Shown here: in pieces, positions 41,501 through 53,500 of the stretch | Numbering within the stretch: position 1 is the stretch's first letter | Layout of the letters: each line of letters opens with the position of its first letter | DNA from: Gari tellinella | Lineage: Eukaryota; Mollusca; Bivalvia; Cardiida; Psammobiidae | Direction: 5' to 3' | Assembly (NCBI GenBank): GCA_922989275.2 | Contig: OV277866.1 | Span: forward strand, 37,775,246 to 37,839,245 | Length of the DNA stretch: 64,000 nt | Notes under the pieces: model-generated | Told to the model about the DNA's origin: nothing | The model's database searches: none | Seen by the model: only the letters and a program-made list of their open reading frames with translations | Position numbers and translations under genes: made by a program

Positions 41501-44500
41501 TTCAACCTTGACCTGGATATCAATAAGGCAAACATTCTGACCAAGTTTCATTAGGATCCATTGAGATTTGTAGCCTCTAGAGTGTTAACAAGGTTTTTCT
41601 ATGATTTGACCTAGTGACCTAGTTTTTGACCAGACATGACCCACATTCAAACTTGACCTAGATATCAATGAGGCAAACATTTTGACTAAATTTCATAAAG
41701 ATCCATTGAGATTTGTAGCCTCTAGAGTGTTTACAAGGGTTTTCTATTATTTGACCTAGTGACCTAGTTTTTGACCGGACATGACCCACATTCGAACTTG
41801 ACCTAGATATCAATGAGACAAACATTCTGACCAAGTTTCATTAAGATCCAAAGAGATTTGTAGCCTCAAGAGTGTTCACAAGGTTTTTCTATGATTTGAC
41901 CTAGTGACCTAGTTTTTGACCGGACATGACCCACATTCGAACTTGACCTAGATATCAATGAGACAAACATTCTGACCAAGTTTCATCAAGATTCAATGAG
42001 ATTTGTAGCCTCAAGAGTGTTCACAAGGTTTTTCTATGATTTGATCTACTGACCTAGTTTTTGACCGGACATGACCCACATTCGAACTTGACCTAGATTT
42101 CATCAAGACAAACATTGTCATAAACTTTCATGAAGATCCAATGAAATTTGTGGCCGCTAGAGTGTTCACGAGCAATTGTGGACGGACGACGGACGACAGA
42201 CGACGGACGACGGACGACAGACATCCAGCGATCCTAAAAGCTCACCTTGGCACTTTGTGCCAGGTGAGCTAAAAAGAGTTCCGATGTATGAGTGCTTTAC
42301 ACTTGGCATCTAAAAGAACCAGAGAACTCTTTCGATAATAAGAGTAGGGCATTGCGCCCGGGTTCTCTGAATCCGCTCCCCTCTCTCTTGGGTGTCCAAT
42401 TAGCCCATATGGACGTAAACAAACAAACAAATAATATATATATAGAAAGGTTACTTACTATGAGATATCTTACTGCACTAGTGGATATGTTGGCACAGCC
42501 ACTTATAAATATATCCTCTAGATAGTGGCACGAGTTAGCCAGTACAAAGATGGTCTTGTCTGTCAGGTTGTGGATGCCAGAGAGAACTAAAATCTTCAAA
42601 GGGCAGCTCCTAGCCACTGCACACACACCATGGTCAGTGATCTGAAGATAAAAGAGCTCTATGTACACATGTAGGGCGCCAGATAAGAAGGAGTAAACTC
42701 AACAAATCAAACATTTTCTCACTGATTTTAGTACCAAATCCTATGGTGTTACAACAAATTCTATGGTGTAACTTCTCATAAGAATCGTCTCTTCAAGACG
42801 ATTCTAATGAGTAGTGACACCATAGGGTTTAATCCAGGAATAAAGATTTTAGTTTTTGAAATACTCCTCTTATCTGGAGCTCTGGTACAGTAGAGAAGAC
42901 ATCATTCTACAGTGCTACCTCTATACAACAGCTTCCTATAGGAGACAAGGATTGTGTGTGCTGTTTGGAGGGAGTTATTAAAAGGAGGGAAATTGGCTTA
43001 CATTTACAGACAGCTTGAATCCAGATCAGACGTTGCGTAACCCAGCGTCTGATCTGGATTCAAGCTGTTTGTCACTAGTCTTTTTTCTGGCTAAATATCC
43101 AACAATTGACTTCCAGAAACACAGCAGACTACAGTTTTAAGCAGACGAGATGTTGCAGCAGTAAAAAAGGTTGAACATAATTGTCTTGTTTGGGGACAGT
43201 GACAAGGATTAATGTTAGGAGGGAATCACTGTTCAGAGGGCTATTGTAGGGAGGGAGCACTGTATTCTGTTTAAGCCATTATTGCATAGATAAATTTCTA
43301 CACCTTTAATTTATTCCTCCATTGTAGAAAATAATTAATAGAATTAATTTTACAGTCATGAATATGCACCATAATTATTTTCTTTGTATGTCTGAGCAGA
43401 TGGAAGCTTAAAATAGTCTGAAAGTAAATCAGTAAGTGAGGTGCATTCAGCTTTACTTTCAACCTGCTTATAGTGGTCTGTGCACTTGTTTTCAAAACTA
43501 GAAACAGGCTATGGGGTTAAGGGTGAACAAAACAAAATGTAAGTGAATAACAAACAAGAGGCCCATGCGGGCCTAAATATCGCTCACCTGGAAAAACCAA
43601 CACAAGGGTAGCATGACCCCTGGGGTGGGATCATTTTTTACCCCAGAGACATAATTTCAAATATCTTGCTGATGAACTTGAAAATTAAGTGTTCTGTCAA
43701 ATATTTTGTTCATGGGTGGTTTCAGACAGGAAGAGTTTTCATTGAAAAAAATCTATTTTTAGCTAATGTGACCCAGATGTGCAACAGACCCTAACCATTT
43801 CAGCACTATTGGTAAAGAACATCTAAAAGTGTCACTTCATAATGCTAAATATCAAAGCTCTTGCCATAATAGTTTCAGAGAAGAATATTTACATATATAA
43901 CTCTATGTAAAACTGCTAGGGCTTTGGCAGTTTTGACCCAAGGGGCATGATTTGAACAATCTTGATAGAGGACCTGTAGATGATGCTTATGCTAAATGTC
44001 TAAGCTCAGGGTACTGTGGTTTCAGACAAGAAGATTTTTCATTGAAAAAATCTATTTTTAGCTCCTGTGACCTAGATATGCTACGGACCGAAACTATTTG
44101 TACAACTTGAAGTTCAATAAAAATCCATCCAGTAGTTTGGGAGGAGATGTAGTTTAAAGAAATTGTTGAGGACGAACAGACGGATGGACGAACAACAGAC
44201 GACGGACACAGAACTATCAAAATAGCTCACCTTGGCACTACATGCCAGGTGAGCTAAAAAATAAATAAAACAACATATTTTTTTGGAAATATTGAAGATT
44301 TATCCTTATCTGAGTGATAAACAGTTTGAAGACTGATAGAATGCTGGATTACCCTATACATGTATATGATCTGGATCTTAACTACCGGTATTTGAAATGG
44401 GAATAAATCTTTGAGCAGGAGCCCATGGGCATGATAAATGTCTTTGACAAAAACTCTACCTCTCTACATCCTTTTATTCCAATTTCGGACAGTTTGGGGC

Positions 44501-47500
44501 AGTTTTCAGCGAGCGTCACCATGTGTTCATCTGTTATAAAGGTCAGCCCGGATAGGTCAATCTTCACCAGGTTATGACACGCTTTAATGGCTTCTTGAAC
44601 AACATCTTTATTAATCTTAAAACAAGAAAATATGAGGACATGCATGACTAGACCATAGTGCACAAAATATTGTGTTAACTCATTTACCCCTGAAACTTTT
44701 AATGGATATTTCCAATTTCAAAATAAGTCTAGACTATTATTGACTATTTAGGGTTGATTTTAACAATAGATTTCAAAATAACAAACAGTGTAGACCCTGA
44801 TATCAACGGGCTCCTCAAGGAGCCCTCTGATCAGGGTCAACACTGTTTGTTACAGGACAAGTGTAATCCTCACATGTACACTGTTTTTAAATGATGAGTA
44901 TACTCATCGCTAGGGTTGAATGTGTAAAATCACCACTAAACCTTTGCCTACCCTAAACCCTTTACTCCATCATTACTCATTATTATGCCTGTAATTATAA
45001 AACTCCACTGAAGAAAATAGTTCCAATCTATACAGCCATGAATGTATGTGCATCATAAGAAAAAAACATTCTTTATCCATGCAGATGATAGCTCAAAGCA
45101 GGCTGAAAGTAAAGCAGAATGCCCCTTAACCAAATAAATACACTTTTTAAGCCTTTAATTTATTCCTCAACTCAAGTAGTTCAAATTTATATAAGTCATA
45201 ATGTTTCTAAGGAAATAATTTCTATATTCTAGCAGATGGTAGCCTAAAGCAGGCTGAAAGTAAAGCAGAATGTGCCTTATGGCACATTCAGCTTTACTTT
45301 CAATCTGCTTTAAGTGGTCACCTGTCTTAAAAACTAGAAATATGCTATGGGGTAATGGGTTAAGGCACATTCTGCTTGACTTTCAACTTACTTTCAGGGG
45401 TCACTTGTCTATGCTATGGAGTAAAAGGATAAGCATCATATTCATTGATGGGGATGAATAAAGAAGGTTAACTCTTTCCTCCCTGAAACTTTAAATGGAC
45501 AATTCCAGTTTCCATTTTAGTCTAGTCTATTTCAGACTTTTAAGGGTTGTTTTTGTCAATGTTTGGCATTATGACAAACAGTGATGACCCTGATCAGAGG
45601 GCTCCTTTCGGAGCCCTCTGATCTGGGTCTTCACTGTTTGCACAGGACAAGTGTACTATTCACATGTACATTGTTTAAAAAGGACGCCTATACGCGGGAC
45701 TAGGGTTCAAAGAGTTAAAGTAAGATGCAAATAATGCAGAAAGCCTGTAGGAGTTTTCTGCTTAACTTTCACTTTGCTTTAAGCAGTCATCTGCCAATAC
45801 TTAAATTGAATATGGTTAAGTTTTGCACTCTGAGGAAATGTTTAAAAGAAGATGATTGTAACAATCTTAAACCCATTACCCCAAAGCCTGTTTCTAGTTT
45901 TGAGGATTAGGTGACCAGTTAAAGCTGGTTGTAAGTAAAGCAGAATGCACCTTATGACGCATTCTGCTTTACTTTTAGTCTGCTTTAAGCTACAGTCTTC
46001 TAGGATATAGAAAATATTTCATATGAGATATATTCAAAACTGTTTAAATTAGAATTATATAATTCAGTTGAGGAATAGACTAAAGGCGTAAAAAGGCGTA
46101 TTTATAGGGGAATTGTGTTAAATAAGAGCAGCAGCTGAATGCAGGCTTTCTGTTTTATTCTGACCTGCATAAAGCAGACATCTATCTTGACAGAGATCTG
46201 CACACTTAAGATTGGCCACTGAACCATTTCCTCCATAGCTTGTTTTCAGTATTGAAGACTGACAAAATTGACATCTAGGGTACATCTAACAGGGCTCCAG
46301 ATAAGGAGGATTTTCCTTAAAATAAAATCTTTATTTGTGCATTAAACCCTATGGTGTCACTACTCATTAGAATCGTCTCGAAGAGACAATTCTAATGAGT
46401 AGTAACACCATAGGATTTTGTGCTGAAATAAGCGCAACAATGCTTGATTTGTTTGGTTTACTCCCTCTTATCTGGAGCCATGTCAGTATAAACAATTATT
46501 GTGTAAAATTATAGGGTCGCAGCTTGCAAATAGCAGAAGGAGTAGACAGATAAAGTATAACTGTATATATACAGAAGCACGGACAGTTGAACTTACATAC
46601 AGATGATCATATGCAGGAACAAATGGACAGACAAAAATAGAACAGTACGTCCCTCGAATAATCATTGCAGGGGCATAAATATGCACAACATTTACAGACT
46701 CCTGACAAGATAAAATTTAAAGGATATTCTTACCCCTCTGACACTGATGAGCAATTTACTGATTTTCAGGGCTCTCTGTGGGTCTGTAAATATGGGCATG
46801 AGCCCGTCACATGTGAACCCAGACAGCATACTGATGGCCAGCACCTCCAGGTTGGTACACAGGTCAGCTATAGACTTGAGTCCTGTGTCTGACAGCTTGC
46901 CCATTACACTCCCACTGAGGTCAAGAGACGTCAGAGTCTGACCTATATGCTGAAGAATCTGCATAAAAACAGCTTCAGATAAGAGGGAGTAAACTGAACA
47001 AATCTTACATTTTCTCACTTATTCAGCATCAAATCCAATGGTGTAACTACTCATTAGAATAGGTTGAAATAGATGATTCTAATGATTCCTAACACTATAG
47101 GGTTTAACCCATTACCCCATAGCATGTTTCTAATTTTGAAGACATGTGACTGCTTAAAGCAGGTTGAATGTAAAGCAGAATGTGCCTTAAGGCGCATTCT
47201 GCTTTACTTTTAGTCTGCTTTAACCCTTTACCTCATAGCAATAACACCATAGGCGTATCTGTCAGGGATATAGATAAGAGATAGTTGGCTATCTATAGCC
47301 AGTATCTGTCTGATAAGAGTACACACTCTCACCAATACACCTAATTGGAAATATTGGAAAATTTGACACCTGTCATTTTCAATCCCTATTAAATGTCTTT
47401 TTGCTTAAATATTGCATAGTAGTGTAAATGTCAATCTTGGAGAAAATTTAATTCCCTTTCTAACGGTATAACTCTTATACAATTTGAAATATGAATAAGT

Positions 47501-50500
47501 AGAATGTCACTGGGTTAAAACGATACAAGTTATTTCCAATCCTTTTTATTACTGACACTTAGATTTATTGTACCTGCTATTTTAAGCCCTTATAACTGCG
47601 TTTTGGCTTCACAAAATCATAACAGTGTAAATGTAAAGTTTGTAGACTTTCATACAATTTTAAGTTTGAAAAAGTAGCATGCAATTGGGTGAAAACGATA
47701 CAAGTCAATATATTTCCAATATATTTTTACTTAGATTTATGTTACTATGGTAAGTATATATACCGCATGGAGTAACGATTTACCTGCTGTCTACAAAAGA
47801 ATACAATAGAATAGTATTTCCAAACAACTAAGATGCAGATTAAAGCCCAGTAACTCGGAGTCCGATCTGGATCTAAGCATTGATACAGCTCAGATTCTCA
47901 GTAACTCGGAGTCTAATCTGATTAAAAGCAATGATATAGCTCAGGTACTCAGTAACTCGGAGTCTGATTTGCATTTTATGAATTAAATATTCCTTTGATA
48001 TAAATTCAGACAGTTTGGATCCCGATCACAATGTTGAATGACTCGGCGGCGCAACTGTTTGATAACTATTAGAAAACATTTTTCACGTGAATTCCTATGC
48101 AATCAGTTTGAATTTTGATTAGACGCCGTGTAGATCGGCACTGCATCAGGATCCAAACTGTTTGACATCTTAGAGAACATTCAATTATTTTGCATTATAG
48201 TTTTAAAAAAGCGATTTGGATGAAGATGAGACGCCGAGTAGCTCGCCATCTGATCAAGATCTAAACAGATTTACATTTTATAAAGAAATATTCCTTTTAT
48301 ATACCGGTAAATTCAGACAGTTTGGATCCCGATCACAATGTTGAGTGCCTCGGCGTCGTAACTGTTTGATATCTATTAGAATTTATTTTCACATGAATTC
48401 CTACGCAATCAGTTTGGATTTTGATCAGACGCCGTGTAGATCGGCACTGCATCAGGATCCAAACTGTTAAAACTTTTGGAATACATTTAATTATTTTGCA
48501 TTATAGTTTTACAAAAGCGATTTGGATGAAGATGAGACGCCGAGTAGCTCGCCATCTGATCAAGATCTAAACAGATTTACATTTTATGAAGAAATATTCC
48601 TTTGTTATAAATTCAGACAGTTTGGATCCCGATCATAATGTTGAGTGTCTCGGCGTCGTAACTGTTTGATATATATTAGTGTTTTTTTCTCACATGAATT
48701 CCTACGCAATCAGTTTGAATTTCGATCAAACACCGTGTAGATCGGCACTGCATCAGGATCCAAACTGTTTGACACCTTTGCATTATTCAATTTTTACTTT
48801 CTTTCTAGTTTTACACACCTTTGATGTAGATGAGACGCTGAGTAGCTTGGTTCTCATCAGGATCCAAAATGATTCACAGCTGAGTTTTTCGTTTCATTTT
48901 TACAGTTTGGATCTAGATGAGAATCCGATTTGTTTGTTTGGTTAATTAGTTGTTTGATATTTCTGTCTACCGCCTAGGATTATGCTTACTTTTGATGAGC
49001 CGAAGCTTTTATTCCCGAGCCGAAACTTTATTACCCCCGCATCCGGTGTGTGACGCAACGGTCAAGCGGCATCCCCCCTGTGATATTTTTGTAGATAACA
49101 TGCATGTGGAGCGTGCTCTATGGAATTCCGCGATTCCATTGGTTAACTATATTTAGATGTTGACCTCAGGAACAGTTAGAAACTTTTGTGTGATAACTTA
49201 TCTGCATATTTCTTAAGTTGACATAGATCATACTTTCCGAAAAGTGACGAGTAGTGCGTGCAGTATCATATGCACGTCTTACGGAGATCACCGATCAACA
49301 GTAGGTCACACCTAATGACCTAAGCCTCTTTTTATGCAATTCTTTGTGTAGCAACCCTATAATTAGATTTGGGATTTCGGAAGATATTTGAACACACTTT
49401 AAATGTGTAGACACCCGGACAGTAAAATTTCAGTAGAAGAATGAGATTTTAGCTGCTAAATAGAGGACTCGCTCTAACCCGCTCTCATCAGGTAATTGAT
49501 AACCCGCGGAAAGCCGCGCTTATCAGGGAATAGATAAAGTCGCGCTTTTACGGGCTCATAAGGTAATAATGAAACACGCGCTGACACGCGCGCATAAGGG
49601 AAAGGGTTAAGTAACAATCTGCTAGGGTAAAGAAAATATTTCTTATGAAACATGTTCATGACTATATAAATTTGAACTATTTTCTTCAGTGAAGGAATAA
49701 ATTCTAGGCGTAAAAAGGCGTATTTATGGGATAATGAGTTAATGGAGAAATAAAGATTTTAGTTTTTGAAACACTCCCCTTATCTGGAGCCATAGTATGC
49801 ACACTTTCCTTGAGAATTATAGTTATTATAGTAACCATTGTTTAGATTACATAGTTTTATAAATGAACATTCAGCCATAAAAGGATTAAAAAGTGCTTCC
49901 ATCAGAAAAATGCTTGCCTGTTTAAGTGTACTGTCATTGAGTGCCAGCACTCCACACAACCTTGCAGATTTGAGATTTCTGAGCCGTTGGAAACATTCCA
50001 CAAAGATAGTCTCGTCCCCTAGAAGTACACCACACAGGGAGAGTTCTGTAAGGGCCTGGGGCAGGGTCCAAAGGGCCTCACTACAAGGGGCCTGACACAG
50101 ACTGTTGCAGTAAGATAAGTCCAAGGACTCCAGGTTCATACAACCCATAGAAAACTGAAAATTATCAACATAATAAGAAAATACAATTAGTTCAACAGAC
50201 ATACAGACGAAATTTCACCAAAACAACAACTCTGATAAAGATAAATTGACCCTCTCCTTTCCTTGACCTTTATCATATGGCTTATCTAATTTTGAAGACA
50301 GATCAGCACTTAAAGTAGGTTGAAAGTAAAGCAGAATGCACCTTAACCCTTTTCCTTATAGAAGCGACTTTTAGCATATTTGATTTATTCCTCCGCTGAA
50401 GAAAATGGTTCCAGTTTATACCCTCATGAACAATAACCATTACAAATATCTTATATATCCTAGCAGATTTTAGCTTAAAGCAGGTTGAAAGTGAAGCAGA

Positions 50501-53500
50501 ATGTGCCTTAAGGCACATTCTGCTTTACTTTCAACCTGCTTTAAGTGGTCACCTGTCTTCAAAACTAGAAACAGGCTATGAGGTAAAGGGTTAAGGTGCA
50601 TTCTGTTGTACTTTCAGCCTGTGTTAAGCTACCATCTGCTAGAATAAAGAACATGTTTCTTATCATACATATTTAAAACTGTATTAATTGAAAATATTTT
50701 CCTCAGTGGAAGAATAAATTAAAGGCGTAAAAAGGCATATTTATGGTGTAATATGTTGTATTATACATTGGGAATTTCCATCTGTAATCCCTTTCCAAAT
50801 CCCTTAAGCTCTTTCTGTGACAAATTACAAAGTACTGATTACCTACCTTAGTTATTGCCTCCCCTGTTACCCTTGAGCTGCCATGAAGGTTTAACCTGTG
50901 AATGTATCACAAATAAATAAAAAAAACTGATTGTTCATATGTCAATAGTGTACTGTCATTATGCAATGGATCATTTATGACTGTGCCATCAAAACAGCTG
51001 ATACAATTATAATACAACAACCCTAAATAGTCAAAACTGAATTATACTAAACTGGAAACTGGCATTGTCCCTTTGAAGTTTCAGGGCAAAAAGGGTTAAC
51101 TCTGTCAATACCATGAACATATACTCATTACATTTGCAAACAGTGTAGACCCAGATCAGAGGGCTCCTATAGGAGCCCTCTGATCTGGGTCTACACTGTT
51201 TTCTTATTTAGACAAGTATTTAAACTACCCAGAATCCAAGGAGATTGGTTGATGTTTTGATAACTAAAAATATCCAAAAGGGAACCTTATAACCAAAAAG
51301 AGTTGAAAGGGTTGAAGCAAGACAATAAATAATGATATGAGACTAGTTAACCCTTAGCCTGCCAGTCACGACTATAGATCCATATGCAAACAGCTTGGAT
51401 CCGGATGAGACGCCGAGTAACTCGGCGTCTCATCCGGATCCAAGCTGTTTGACACTCGGACAACATTTTCAGCAATTTTGAGCAACTTTGAAACTTGAAG
51501 CAGACGAGAAATATAGCAGACAACAATTTATTTGGCGGGCTAAGGGTTAAACTGCTGAATAATGCAGGCATCTTTTTCCTTGAATGAATTCATTATGTTG
51601 GCAATTTACAATTATAGACACAGAAGAAAAACATGTCTGTAGTTGCAGGCATCTTATGTGGTAGTATAATCTTTATTTAAGTCTCTTCATGGTTACACAG
51701 TTTAAAACATCATCATATACATATATATACAAGAACCATGCCATTCATTATTGAATAACAAGAGACTATGGTATTTTTGCATGAAAACAATTAAACAAAC
51801 AAATCGCATATAAGTTCATATGTGAGCATTTTATGTCAAATACTTATATGTATATTGTCCATTGGCTTGAACACAATGCAATATATACTTATGGTGTCTT
51901 GTGTGTTGAATGGCGGTTGATGTCCAGGCACATTCAAGCATCCACTTCCATCGCCATTGTACACTTAGACAGTTTATTGAACCAGCATCATATAATGCCA
52001 GACACTTTTTTTTCAGTAAACCGGATTTTATAAATCACAGCCTGACAATTGTTTTACAATCACATTGCACATATCCTTATCAATGAATAAGATCAATTTA
52101 TTAGCATTTATGGTTTAACTCATTCACCCTGAGACTTATATTGGGCACCTCCATGTCTAAAAATAGCCTAATCAGTTTATAGCTGCGTGTTACCTTTTTA
52201 GATTAGGACAGTATGAAGCCAACGCTACAAGGCAGTCGTCATTAATTTGATCTAACTGTGTGTCTAGCTCCTCCTGAAAAACAACAGAAAAATATACAGT
52301 GGAGAAAACGTTATTCTTTCCCAATAAACGCGTTTACGCTGAAAATATTATTTGCAGTGCAAACAGTTTTGAGCCAGATCAGATGCCGGGTAACCCGGCG
52401 TCTGATCAGGCTCCAAACTGTTTGCCACCAAGATAAACATGAATTATCAGAATTGCCAAAAAGTTGTACTTTTCTACGTTTTAGTGTTTTGCGTTTGCAT
52501 ACGTTTGCGTTTAAACGGGAAAGAATAACAGATTCTCCACTGTATAATTAACCAATTACACCATAAATTCACACTGTTATGCCCTCAACATACCTCCACT
52601 GAAGCAATATTTTATATAGTCATGAACATGTATCACAAGAAGTTTTTGTCTATATTCTAGATGGTAGCTTAGAGCAGACTGAAAGTTAAGCAGAAGGTGC
52701 CTTTAGGCACCTTCTGCTTAACTTTCAGTCTGCTTAAACCCATTCCCCCTTAGCTTGTTTTCAGTTTTGAAAGGCAGATAGAACTTGCTTAACGCTTTCC
52801 TCCCTGAAACTTTAAATGGACAATTCCAGTTTCCATTTTAGTCTAGTCCATTTCTGACTTTTAAGGGTTGTTTTTATCGATGTTTGGCATTGTGACAAAC
52901 AGTGAAGACCCTGATCAGAGGGCTCCTTTCGGAGCCCTCTGATCTGGGTCTTCACTGTTTGCATAGGACATGTGTACTATTCACATGTACACTGTTTGAA
53001 AAGGACGCCTATATGCGGGACTAGGGTTCAAATAGTTAACGCAGGCTTAAAGAAAATCAGAATGCTTCTTTAGGAGCATTCTGCTTTACTTTCAGCAACC
53101 ATCGGCTATCATACAGAAAATATTTTTTATGGTGCATAGTCATGACTATTTTCCTTCAGTGGAGGAATAAATTAGAGACGTAAAAAGGCGTATTTATGGG
53201 GTAATGGGTTAAGTGATCACGGTCCTATCTTCCAAACTAGAAACAGGCTATTTTGTAAACAGTAAAAACAAGACCGCTAAATCTTCTTCTTCTATGTTCC
53301 TACAATTTTGATGTTCCAGATTTTATCAACCATTCTAAAGATTGATTTCTACAACGTTTTCAGTACATAAAAGTGGTAAGAAAAGTAAAGTTCAGCCTGT
53401 TTTTCATGATAATTTGTATTCTAAGGGAGATAACCAGAGTATAACTTCAGAAAAGACAGAGACTAAACTGCATGTAAATGTTTTTTCTGTGGCACATTCA

